Positions 1 to 6,863 of a stretch of DNA of 64,000 bases are shown here, piece after piece. Source of the DNA: VRUE01 sp963703895 (lineage in GTDB: Bacteria > Actinomycetota > Thermoleophilia > Solirubrobacterales > 70-9); NCBI GenBank assembly GCA_963703895.1, contig CAVPFX010000001.1:433439-497438 (forward strand), in the 5' to 3' direction. The translations under genes were made by a program, and so were the position numbers. Numbering within the stretch: position 1 is the first letter of the stretch; each line of letters begins with the position of its first letter. The notes beneath the pieces were generated by a model. The model worked only from the letters and a program-made list of their open reading frames with translations, was not told the DNA's origin and made no database searches.

Positions 1-364
1 GATCGGGTGAGAAGACCGCGATCGCCGGGCGGCTGCGGGCCAGCGTTGCCGGATCGGCGGGGCTGCCGTCCAACAGATGTCGCCGACCTTCGGCGCGGCT
101 GACCGAAGCAAGCAGGTGGCGCTCGATCCCATCGTCGTCGCGGATCGTCGCTTCGGCGCGGGCGAAGGAGCCGCCGAAAGGAATCAGGTCACGGCGATCG
201 GAGGTTCGAAACGAACGCCCGGTCAGGGCGAAGTAGAGCGCCTCGAGAAGGTTTGTCTTGCCAACACCGTTGGGTCCGACAAGACTGAGGACCCCGGTTC
301 CCAGCTCGATCCGAGCCGCAACCAGGCTCCGCAACGGGCGCGCTTCGACGACGGTGACAAGCAC
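1..364 (-). CDS. recF: RecF, DNA replication and repair ATPase (partial, N-terminal part)
   Basis: RecF is an SMC-like ATPase that loads RecA at gapped DNA. The reverse strand from a GTG at 364 reads as a RecF N-terminus: a short beta segment (VEARPLRSLVAARIELG), then the Walker A motif GPNGVGKTN and LLEALYFALTGRSFR, as expected for the family. The rest of the gene lies outside the window beyond position 1. It follows dnaN by 9 nt on the same strand, the classic dnaA-dnaN-recF order, so probable co-transcription. The start is inferred from reading frame and proximity to the dnaN stop; no strong ribosome binding site is visible. Confidence 0.88.
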   Translation of the reverse strand, partial: MLVTVVEARPLRSLVAARIELGTGVLSLVGPNGVGKTNLLEALYFALTGRSFRTSDRRDLIPFGGSFARAEATIRDDDGIERHLLASVSRAEGRRHLLDGSPADPATLARSRPAIAVFSPD

Positions 365-373
365 CGGCAGCGC

Positions 374-1480
374 TCACACGTTGAGGCGGATTGGCATCAC
401 CAGGTAGCGGAAGTCTTCGTTATCGACCGGCTGCAGGAGACCGGGCCGCAGCGGTGAGATCAGGCGCAGCACCACCTCATCGCCCTCGACGCTTTCGATC
501 CCCTCGCGCAGGAACTCGGGATTGAAGCCGATCTCCAGGGGCTCGCCCTCGAAGGCCGCCGGCATCGTCTCCTCGGCGTCGCCGACATCGGGAGTGGAGG
601 CCGCGATCTTGAGCTCACCCGGCGAGAAGGAGAGTCGCAGCGGCGCGTTGCGCTGGGCCAACTGGCTGATCCGTCGCGTCACGTCGAGCAACTCGGGTCG
701 CGGCAAGCGCACGTCGTGCTCGTAGGACTCCGGCAGGAGCTGTCGAAAGTTGGGGAATTGGCCCTCGATCAGCCTCGTGTTGAGGACGATCGCTCCTGCC
801 TTGAAAATGGCCTGGTTGCGCTGCAGGGCAACCGAAACCGTCTCGACGCCGTCAGCGGAGACAATGCGACCCAGCTCGCGCAGGGCCTTGGCCGGAATAT
901 TGGCCTCGAGCTCGCCGCCGATCGCGCTATCCAGCTCGGTGCGCTTGACCGCGAGCCGGTAGGAATCGGTCGCGACCATCGTCATCTCCGAGCCGCTGGC
1001 GCTGACCAGAACGCCGGTCAAAACCGGTCGCATATCGTCGCGCGAGGCAGCGCGGGCGACTAGGTCCACCGTCGCGGCGAGGGCGGCGGCTGGGATCGAG
1101 AGGGGCTCGCCCTCTTCCTCGGGGAAAGCGGGGAAGTCCTCGCTGGGCAGGATGCGGAGGTGGAAGCTCGAGCCGCCGCTGCGAATCTCGACGTCGCGCT
1201 CGGACTCGCGCAGCTCAATCTCCACCGTCGGATCGCCCAATGAGCGGCAGACCTCAGCAAGTAGGCGGCCGGGCAGGAGGACGGAGCCGTCCCCGTCGGC
1301 CTCGGCCGCGAGCTTCGTCTTTAGGCCCATCTCCAGATCGGTGGCACTGAGGCTGACCCCATCGCCATCGGCACTGAGCAAGATCCCGGAGAGCGATTGA
1401 GTAGCGGCGCGGGTAGATACAGCTCTGGAGACGACCGAGAGCTTGGCGACAAGCTCGTCTCGTTTAGTTGTCAGCTTCAA
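374..1480 (-). CDS. dnaN: DNA polymerase III sliding clamp (beta subunit)
   Basis: The 368-aa product is the ring-shaped processivity clamp for DNA polymerase III. Length is normal for the family. The N-terminus (MKLTTKRDELVAKLSVVSRA) and the repeated clamp folds are typical, and the C-terminus ends in LVMPIRLNV, matching the conserved terminal M-P-[IVM]-[RK] signature of beta clamps. Translation starts at TTG 1480; no in-frame ATG lies near. It is downstream of dnaA across a 136-bp gap holding TGTGG repeats, and recF follows after 9 nt. Confidence 0.96.
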   Translation of the reverse strand: MKLTTKRDELVAKLSVVSRAVSTRAATQSLSGILLSADGDGVSLSATDLEMGLKTKLAAEADGDGSVLLPGRLLAEVCRSLGDPTVEIELRESERDVEIRSGGSSFHLRILPSEDFPAFPEEEGEPLSIPAAALAATVDLVARAASRDDMRPVLTGVLVSASGSEMTMVATDSYRLAVKRTELDSAIGGELEANIPAKALRELGRIVSADGVETVSVALQRNQAIFKAGAIVLNTRLIEGQFPNFRQLLPESYEHDVRLPRPELLDVTRRISQLAQRNAPLRLSFSPGELKIAASTPDVGDAEETMPAAFEGEPLEIGFNPEFLREGIESVEGDEVVLRLISPLRPGLLQPVDNEDFRYLVMPIRLNV

Positions 1481-1513
1481 GTGATTGATGCCTTCTTAGG
1501 TTGAGTTAGTGCC

Positions 1514-1648
1514 TGTGGGAAAGCTTGCAGGTGGCCGCCAAGCCGCATTGTCTAGCGGTTGGGTGGCTGTGGAGGGACTTGTGGGAAAGCATTGATTCTT
1601 ACAGTGGCGTCGGCCGTTAGGGGCGGCCTGTGGAGCTGTTGTGGATCG
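1514..1648. other. Candidate origin of replication: DnaA-box-like cluster between dnaN and dnaA
   Basis: Five copies of TGTGG in one orientation lie within 135 bp, at 1514, 1568, 1580, 1629 and 1640; the last two are inside the dnaA 3' end. Two are identical TGTGGGAAA 9-mers (1514-1522, 1580-1588) and one is TGTGGATCG. Read on the other strand they give TTTCCCACA and CGATCCACA, two mismatches each from the high-GC DnaA box TTGTCCACA. In many actinobacteria oriC lies in the dnaA-dnaN gap. The gap here is short and no consensus box is present, so this is a candidate only. Confidence 0.45.
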
Positions 1649-2939
1649 CCGCGCGCAGCTCCTTGACCTGGGCAGCGAGGACCGCATCTTCGCCGCAGCG
1701 CGCCTCGGCGCGGCGAATCGAGTTGAGCACGGTGGAGTGATCCCGGCCGCCGTAGAGGCGGCCGATCTGGGGCAGCGAGAGGTCGGTCATCTCGCGCGTG
1801 AGGTAGATCGCGACCTGGCGGGCGCTCAGTGGTGTCGCTGCCCGCGTCGCGCCGACCAGCTCGGCCCGCGAGATGCCAAAGGCGGTTGAGACGTGTTGCT
1901 GGATCTCCTCAACCGGAGTTCTTTCCGGCCCGCGCGAAGCCTTGGGAATCACGGCTTCAACCAGCTCGGTGCTGATTGGCTTGGCGGTCAGCGAGGCGTG
2001 GGCGATCAGGCGGGTGAGCGCGCCGTGCAGCTGGCGAACGTTGATGTCGATCCGCCGCGCCAGCTCGGTGAGCACATCCCCCTCGGTGTCAACGCCGGCC
2101 TCGCGTACAAGGCGCCGCAAGACGGTGAGTCGAGTAGCCAGGTTCGGCGGCTCGACGGCCACGGTCAAGCCCCACTCGAAGCGGTCGCGCAACCTTGACT
2201 CCAGGGTCGACAGCTCACTGGGAATTCGGTCGGCGGAGAGGATGAGCTGGCTACCGCCTTCGTAAAGCGCGTTGAAGGTATGGAAGAACTCATCCTCGGT
2301 ATGGCGCTTGCCCTCGAGGAACTGGACGTCATCGACGAGCAGGACATCGAGGTCGCGGTAGCGGCGCTTGAACTCTTCGGCCCCGGCCCTGCGCAACGCG
2401 GTGACGAACTCGTTGGTGAAGCGCTCGGCGGTGGTGTAGCGAACATTGAGGCCGGGCGCGGAGGTGCCGAGATAGTTGGCGATCGCGACCAAGAGGTGAG
2501 TCTTGCCAAGCCCTGGCGGGCCGTGGAGGAAGAGCGGGTTGTAGGCCTCCGAAGGTGCCTCAGCTACGGCCAGCGCCGCGGCGTGGGCGGCCCGGTTCCC
2601 TTCTCCAATAACGAAGCGGTCGAAGGTGTAGTTGACGTTCAGGTCGGTTCCGGTGCCGATCTCCGCCTCGGCCGCACCGCCCTCGGCCACAAGGCTGACC
2701 TTGCTCAGCTGCGAGCCGACGCCAGCGAGGGCCTCCCGAATCAGTCCGGCGTAGCGACGCTCGGTCCAGGCCCTGATTCCCTCGGGGGCGGAGAGCAGCA
2801 GCGCCTCGCCCTGACTGCCGACGACTTTCAGCGGCTCCAACCAGAGTTGGAAGGTCGACGGGGGAACGGAGGCCCGCAACCGGCCCTGCACGTCCCTCCA
2901 AAGGGAGTCGAGGTCTTGTCTTGCCGCGTCATCTTGCAC
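1617..2939 (-). CDS. dnaA: Chromosomal replication initiator DnaA
   Basis: The 440-aa initiator ATPase binds DnaA boxes and opens oriC. Visible parts: N-terminal domain I (about 1-80, with SVPPSTFQLWLEPLK), a short linker, AAA+ domain with Walker A GPPGLGKTH (about 140-148) and Walker B LLVDDVQFLEGK, arginine-rich sensor regions, and the C-terminal DNA-binding signature LPQIGRLYGGRDHSTVLNS. The start is GTG 2939, giving the usual N-terminus. It diverges from rpmH across a 121-bp gap, the widely conserved rpmH-dnaA arrangement. Confidence 0.97.
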   Translation of the reverse strand: MQDDAARQDLDSLWRDVQGRLRASVPPSTFQLWLEPLKVVGSQGEALLLSAPEGIRAWTERRYAGLIREALAGVGSQLSKVSLVAEGGAAEAEIGTGTDLNVNYTFDRFVIGEGNRAAHAAALAVAEAPSEAYNPLFLHGPPGLGKTHLLVAIANYLGTSAPGLNVRYTTAERFTNEFVTALRRAGAEEFKRRYRDLDVLLVDDVQFLEGKRHTEDEFFHTFNALYEGGSQLILSADRIPSELSTLESRLRDRFEWGLTVAVEPPNLATRLTVLRRLVREAGVDTEGDVLTELARRIDINVRQLHGALTRLIAHASLTAKPISTELVEAVIPKASRGPERTPVEEIQQHVSTAFGISRAELVGATRAATPLSARQVAIYLTREMTDLSLPQIGRLYGGRDHSTVLNSIRRAEARCGEDAVLAAQVKELRAAIHNSSTGRP

Positions 2940-3044
2940 CGACGGCCGACCATAGCGACGCCTCGATAGGCCGAAATCGGTCCCCCCGCAAATGCCGCCG
3001 AAATCATTTTCGCGCTGAGTTTTCCCCGCTCGGCGGCGCGTCCG

Positions 3045-3050
3045 TATACT
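3045..3050 (+). promoter_or_regulatory. Probable -10 element of the rpmH promoter
   Basis: TATACT matches the bacterial -10 consensus TATAAT at five of six bases and ends 10 nt before the rpmH ATG at 3061. No purine-rich ribosome binding site occurs in those 10 nt (GCGACGCCCG). Transcription starting about 7 nt after the -10 box would give an almost leaderless mRNA. I see no convincing -35 box upstream. Confidence 0.5.
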
Positions 3051-3060
3051 GCGACGCCCG

Positions 3061-3195
3061 ATGAAGCGGACTTATCAGCCGAAGAAGCGGAAGCGGGCGA
3101 AGACGCACGGATTCCGGGCGCGAATGAGCACGCGTGGGGGTCGGGCGATCCTCAAGCGCCGGCGCCGCAAAGGCCGGAAGCGCCTCACTCCCTAG
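3061..3195 (+). CDS. rpmH: Large ribosomal subunit protein bL34
   Basis: The 44-codon gene encodes the small, very basic bL34 protein. The translation begins MKRTYQPKKRKRAKTHGFR, continues ARMSTRGGRAILKRRRRKGR and ends KRLTP, a full-length textbook L34. Its stop TAG abuts the rnpA ATG directly, so the two are surely translated from one mRNA. Gene order rpmH-rnpA-yidD-yidC next to dnaA is conserved across bacteria. Confidence 0.96.
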   Translation: MKRTYQPKKRKRAKTHGFRARMSTRGGRAILKRRRRKGRKRLTP

Positions 3196-3564
3196 ATGGC
3201 GGCGAAACGACGCCGCCTTTCGCGCAGCGGCGAGTTTGACCGCGTCTATCGCGACGGATCCTCACATGCAACCCGCTACCTCGTTCTCTACAGCTTTCCT
3301 CGCAAGGACGAGGAGGACGACGAGGTGAGGCTGGGAGTCTCGGTCAGCCGCAAGATCGGTGGAGCCGTCGATCGCAACCGGGTCAAGCGCGTCTTGCGAG
3401 AGACCTTTTGGGGTCTCTCTGACCAGCTCCCCGACAGCCACGACTTTGTCTTGGTAGCCCGGCCTGAGATTGGCGATCTGATTGAGCGGGATGGCTCATC
3501 GGGCGTCCGCGCCAGCATTGAGGAGGCGCTTGTGGGCTCGCCAGCGAAGAAGCGTTCCACGTGA
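3196..3564 (+). CDS. rnpA: Ribonuclease P protein component
   Basis: The 122-aa basic protein assists the RNase P RNA in cutting the 5' leader from pre-tRNA. The N-terminus MAAKRRRLSRSGEFDRVY and the central RNR signature (GGAVDRNRVKRVLRETF) that contacts the RNA are present. ATG 3196 follows the rpmH stop with no gap. Its last codons contain a parS-like palindrome (3553-3568), and its stop overlaps the yidD GTG by 4 nt. Confidence 0.94.
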   Translation: MAAKRRRLSRSGEFDRVYRDGSSHATRYLVLYSFPRKDEEDDEVRLGVSVSRKIGGAVDRNRVKRVLRETFWGLSDQLPDSHDFVLVARPEIGDLIERDGSSGVRASIEEALVGSPAKKRST

Positions 3565-3568
3565 AACG
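3553..3568. other. parS: parS site, ParB centromere-like binding site
   Basis: CGTTCCACGTGAAACG matches the 16-bp parS consensus TGTTNCACGTGAAACA at all positions except the two terminal bases; the inner 14 bp agree. It spans the rnpA stop and the yidD start codon, about 3.3 kb from the parB gene that should encode its binder and about 0.6 kb from dnaA. I found no second copy by eye in the window. Confidence 0.85.
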
Positions 3569-3833
3569 GGTCTTGCTGGCGATGATCCGGGCTTATCAAC
3601 GCCGGATTTCCCCGGCCTTTCCGCGCCGCTGTCGTTACGAGCCAACCTGCTCGGCTTACGCGGCTGAGTCAATAGGCCGATTCGGCGCTGTGCGGGGCAC
3701 TCTGCTTGCGGCTTGGCGCGTCTTGCGCTGCAACCCCCTCAGCCATGGCGGCTTTGACCCCATTCCAGAGCGCTTCACGCTCAAAGTTGGCCCGGTCGAT
3801 CCCGCCGCCCATCACGGTGAGGTGCACACGTGA
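3561..3833 (+). CDS. yidD: YidD family membrane protein insertion efficiency factor
   Basis: This 90-aa protein belongs to the YidD family, found almost always between rnpA and yidC and thought to help membrane protein insertion. The hallmark cysteine pattern is present: RRCRYEPTCSAYAAESI, then WRVLRCNPLSHGGFDPIP. The start is GTG 3561, overlapping the rnpA stop by 4 nt, and the stop overlaps the yidC GTG by 4 nt, implying translational coupling. Confidence 0.93.
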   Translation: MKRVLLAMIRAYQRRISPAFPRRCRYEPTCSAYAAESIGRFGAVRGTLLAAWRVLRCNPLSHGGFDPIPERFTLKVGPVDPAAHHGEVHT

Positions 3834-4591
3834 TTCCCGCGGCGAACGTCCTGCAGCCGCTGATCGACATCGCCAACTCGGTTCTGCAGTTCTTCCACGA
3901 CAGCGCTGGGCTGAGCTGGGGGATGTCGATCATCGCCCTCACGATCGTCACCCGCGCCCTGCTGATCCCGCTCACGTACAGGCAGCTCAAGGGAATGCGC
4001 GCCCTGCAGGCCCTGCAGCCGCAGATCAAAGAGATCCAGGCGAAATACAAAAACGATCGCCAGCGCATGCAGCAGGAGATGATGCGCTTCTACCAGGAGA
4101 ACAAAGTCAACCCCTTTGCCTCCTGCATCCCGCTGATCGCCCAGCTGCCGGTCTTCATCACTCTCTTCTACGTCCTGCGCCACGAGCTGCCGAGCGATAT
4201 CGGCTGCGAGGCGGGCCATTGCGGCTCGGAAGCTTCGTTCCTCTTCATCAACGACCTGACGGCGAAGGCGCACGGTCCCGAATTGATCATTCTGCTGGTC
4301 CTCTACGTCGGCACCCAGCTGTTCTCGGGCATGGTGATGTCGGTAACCGCCGACAAAAGCCAGCGGATGATGATGATGGTCCTGCCTTTCATCTTCGTCC
4401 CCTTCGTGATCAGCTTCCCCGCCGGCCTCGTCCTCTACTGGATCACCACCAACTTCTGGACGATCGGCCAGCAATACGTGATTCAGCGGATCATTCCGGC
4501 GCCGGTCACGGCAACGCCTGAGGCGATGGCAGCAGCCGCGGCGTCGAAGCCACCGCCTCCGCCGCCTAAAAAGAAGAAGAAGCGGCGCTGA
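3830..4591 (+). CDS. yidC: YidC/Oxa1 family membrane protein insertase
   Basis: The 253-aa protein inserts and folds inner-membrane proteins with or without SecYEG. It is the short Gram-positive type lacking the large periplasmic domain. Visible are a first hydrophobic helix (SIIALTIVTRALLIPLTYRQ) with the conserved arginine, a cytoplasmic coiled hairpin (QPQIKEIQAKYKNDRQRMQQ), the segment NPFASCIPLIAQLPVFITLF, two later membrane helices, and a proline/lysine-rich tail (PPPPPPKKKKKRR) likely to touch the ribosome. GTG 3830 overlaps the yidD stop. Confidence 0.94.
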   Translation: MIPAANVLQPLIDIANSVLQFFHDSAGLSWGMSIIALTIVTRALLIPLTYRQLKGMRALQALQPQIKEIQAKYKNDRQRMQQEMMRFYQENKVNPFASCIPLIAQLPVFITLFYVLRHELPSDIGCEAGHCGSEASFLFINDLTAKAHGPELIILLVLYVGTQLFSGMVMSVTADKSQRMMMMVLPFIFVPFVISFPAGLVLYWITTNFWTIGQQYVIQRIIPAPVTATPEAMAAAAASKPPPPPPKKKKKRR

Positions 4592-4607
4592 TCCGGTAGT
4601 CCAGGGA

Positions 4608-4738
4608 GAGCGATGGGTGAGGTCCCGTCGGATCCCATGCACCGCCCTCCGGGCGGTGCAATGAGGTGCCGCTTCGCGGCTTTTGACCTCTCTGCGGAGC
4701 CGCTTCGCGAGGATCCGTCAGGACCTCACCCATCGCTC
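4608..4738. repeat. 131-bp palindromic element with 28-bp arms (class III, single copy here)
   Basis: Arms at 4608-4635 and 4711-4738 are inverted copies with two mismatches, starting GAGCGATGGGTGAGGTCC. Inside are a perfect hairpin (GCACCGCCC/GGGCGGTGC, 4639-4659) and a second, GAGGTGCCGC pairing with the following GCGGC and ACCTC (4664-4690). There is no T-run, so it is not a simple terminator. It fills the yidC-khpB gap. Its interior differs from the other palindromic elements in the window. Confidence 0.8.
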
Positions 4739-4832
4739 CAGCGCACCACCCGCCTCAGCTTTAGCTGAAGGTTTGGGATGTCGGAAAGACAGAAGCTTTC
4801 ATCTGGTGGCCATTGGCGCATAGACTGGCGGC

Positions 4833-5315
4833 GTGACCGGAGCTGACGACTGGCCGCAAGAGCCCGCTGAGCGGGTTCGGGAGCTTGTTGAGGAGGTTCT
4901 TGATGAGCTCGATCTCGAGGGCGATGTCGACATCGTCGAGGACGACGATCGGATTACGGCCTCGGTTGAGGGTGACGAGGACTACGGGCTGCTGATCGGC
5001 AAGCGGGGGCAGACGATCGATGCGCTGCAGCTGATCGCCTACCAGGCGGCGTTTCGGGGGATGCGGGAGCGCAAGCGGGTCGTTGTCGATGCAGCGGGGT
5101 ATCGAGATCGCCGCAAAGAGACCCTGACGGCGCGGGCCGATCGGGCGGCGGAGCAGGCGCTGACCGGCAACGAGTCGGTGGAGCTCGACCCGATGAGCGC
5201 CCAAGAGCGCCGCGTCGTGCACGAGCACCTCAAGGAGCGCTCGGGCGTCGAGACCTACAGCGAAGGCGACGAGCCAAGGCGCTGCGTGGTCGTTGCCCCG
5301 CTCGTGTCTGAGTAA
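4833..5315 (+). CDS. khpB: KhpB (Jag/SpoIIIJ-associated) KH-R3H RNA-binding protein
   Basis: The 160-aa protein has an acidic N-terminal Jag-type segment, a KH domain with the GKRG loop (LLIGKRGQTIDALQLIAY, about 52-69) and a C-terminal R3H domain (RRVVHEHLKERSGVETYSEG) with the R-x3-H spacing. KhpB proteins bind small RNAs and mRNAs with KhpA and affect cell elongation in Gram-positive bacteria. The position after yidC and before rsmG is conserved. The start is GTG 4833. Its stop at 5313-5315 lies one base before a class I palindromic element. Confidence 0.9.
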   Translation: MTGADDWPQEPAERVRELVEEVLDELDLEGDVDIVEDDDRITASVEGDEDYGLLIGKRGQTIDALQLIAYQAAFRGMRERKRVVVDAAGYRDRRKETLTARADRAAEQALTGNESVELDPMSAQERRVVHEHLKERSGVETYSEGDEPRRCVVVAPLVSE

Positions 5316-5316
5316 G

Positions 5317-5429
5317 AGCGAGTGCTCCGGTAGGGGTTTCGCTTAATTTTTCGAGGGGCGATTGCTGCGATGGACGATGGCTGACCGCGAAAAAGTGCAA
5401 GACGCTTCACCCCTACCGGGGCACTCGCT
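5317..5429. repeat. Class I palindromic element, copy 1 (reverse orientation)
   Basis: Outer arms 5317-5337 and 5409-5429 are 21-bp inverted copies with one mismatch (left arm begins AGCGAGTGCTCCGGTAGGGG). The interior carries GCTTAATTTTTCG (5341-5353) and CGCGAAAAAGTGCAAGACG (5386-5404), the reverse complement of the interiors at 11184-11301 and 57961-58076. The arms are unrelated in detail to those of the other copies. The element begins just after the khpB stop and runs into the rsmG coding region, covering its translation start. Confidence 0.85.
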
Positions 5430-6093
5430 TGACGAGGCGCAGCGGGCGACGATCGCTTGCGTCTTGGAGCTTCTCGAGACTGAGCGGGCGTCGGTCAGCT
5501 CCGTTACCGATCCGCGGCGGGCCTGGCGGGTGCATGTTGCCGACAGCCTCACCGGGCTCGACTTCGAGCAGCTGGCGACGGCTCGGAAGATCGCGGATAT
5601 TGGCTCTGGGGCGGGGTTCCCGGGGCTTGTGCTGGCCGTTGCTCTACCCGACGCGCGGGTTGACCTGATCGAGTCGGTGGGGCGCAAGTGCGACTTCATC
5701 CAGCGCGCTATCGATGCGGCCGAGATCGCCAACGCCCGCGTCATCAACGCCCGCTCCGAGGAGCTCGCCGCCGCCGAGGGGCGCGAGGCCTACGCAGCTG
5801 TCACCGCCCGCGCGGTCGGTCGCCTCTCCACCCTTGCCGAGCTCGCTTCACCCCTGCTCGAGGACGGCGGCATCCTCGTCGCCTGGAAGGGCAAGCGCGA
5901 TCCCGATGAGGAGGCGCAGCTGGCGAGCGCGCGGGCGCGGTTGGCGATGCGGCCGGAGGAGATTCGCCACGTCGGTCCGTTCGCCGGCAGCGAGCATCGC
6001 CATCTCCACCTGGTTCGCAAGGCCGGCCCCACCCCGGATGACTTGCCGCGCCGTCCGGGAATGGCCAAGAAGCGACCTCGTGGCGACCACTAG
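5377..6093 (+). CDS. rsmG: 16S rRNA (guanine(527)-N(7))-methyltransferase RsmG
   Basis: RsmG methylates G527 of 16S rRNA using S-adenosylmethionine. The core fold is clear: WRVHVADSLTGLDF, motif I ADIGSGAGFPGLVLAV, then IESVGRKCDFIQRAI and the ARAVGRLSTLAELA segment. ATG 5377 gives 238 aa; TTG 5362 is an alternative, closer to GAGGGG at 5353-5358. The first 17 or so codons lie inside a class I palindrome, so the N-terminus (MADREKVQDASPLPGHSL) is element-derived and the start sits in a potential RNA hairpin. parA follows 11 nt later. Confidence 0.92.
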   Translation: MADREKVQDASPLPGHSLDEAQRATIACVLELLETERASVSSVTDPRRAWRVHVADSLTGLDFEQLATARKIADIGSGAGFPGLVLAVALPDARVDLIESVGRKCDFIQRAIDAAEIANARVINARSEELAAAEGREAYAAVTARAVGRLSTLAELASPLLEDGGILVAWKGKRDPDEEAQLASARARLAMRPEEIRHVGPFAGSEHRHLHLVRKAGPTPDDLPRRPGMAKKRPRGDH

Positions 6094-6104
6094 TCTGCGC
6101 TCGC

Positions 6105-6863
6105 ATGGGTGTCGTCTACGCGATCTCGAACCAGAAGGGCGGCGTCGGTAAGACGACGACAGCGGTCAACGTCGCTGCCTGTGTGGCGGCCACCGGCGCT
6201 CAAACGCTCCTCGTCGACCTCGACCCCCAGTGCAACGCGACCGTTGCCCTGGGCGGCGAGCGCGACATGCATCCCTCTTCCTACGACTGCCTGATCGGCG
6301 ACGTCTCGGTCGCCGAGGCGGCCCGGCCGGCCGGGCCCGACAACCTCTGGCTGGTGCCGGCTAACCGCGACCTCGCCGGCGCCGCGGTCGAGCTGCCGCG
6401 GATCGAGGGGTCCGAGACGCGGCTACGCGAACGGCTCGGACCCGTGCGCGAGCGCTTCGCCTACACCCTGCTCGACTGTCCTCCGTCGCTGGGGCCGGTC
6501 AGCGTCAACGCTCTCACCGCCGCCGACCGCGTCGTCGTGCCGGTTCAGGCCGAGTACCTGGCCCTGGAGGGACTGGTTCAGTTCCTCGACACGCTGGCGA
6601 CGATCCGCCGCGAGCTCAACCCGGCGCTGGAGGTGTCGGGGCTCTTGGTCACCATGCACGATGAGCGCACGCGCTTGGCGCGGGACGTCGAGCGCGAACT
6701 GCGCCAGCATTTCCCCGAGATGGTTTTCGAGACGGTCATACCGCGCAGCGTCCGGGTCGCCGAGGCGCCAAGCTACGGCCTGCCCGTGATCGACCACTCA
6801 CCCAAGTCGCGCGGCTCCGAGGCCTACCGCGCCCTCGCGCAGGAGCTCGCCGAACGTGGCTAG
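6105..6863 (+). CDS. parA: Chromosome-partitioning ATPase ParA (Soj)
   Basis: The 252-aa deviant Walker ATPase works with ParB-parS to segregate origins. The N-terminus reads MGVVYAISNQKGGVGKTTTA with the signature KGGVGKTT P-loop, followed by LLVDLDPQCNAT and LLDCPPSLGPVSVNAL. ATG 6105 is clear. It follows rsmG as in many bacteria, and its stop overlaps the parB GTG by 8 nt. Confidence 0.96.
   Translation: MGVVYAISNQKGGVGKTTTAVNVAACVAATGAQTLLVDLDPQCNATVALGGERDMHPSSYDCLIGDVSVAEAARPAGPDNLWLVPANRDLAGAAVELPRIEGSETRLRERLGPVRERFAYTLLDCPPSLGPVSVNALTAADRVVVPVQAEYLALEGLVQFLDTLATIRRELNPALEVSGLLVTMHDERTRLARDVERELRQHFPEMVFETVIPRSVRVAEAPSYGLPVIDHSPKSRGSEAYRALAQELAERG

Noticed and set aside
2940..3060. 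oriC in the dnaA-rpmH gap
   Set aside because: No clear DnaA boxes or AT-rich unwinding region; only a -10-like TATACT. The dnaN-dnaA gap is a better candidate.
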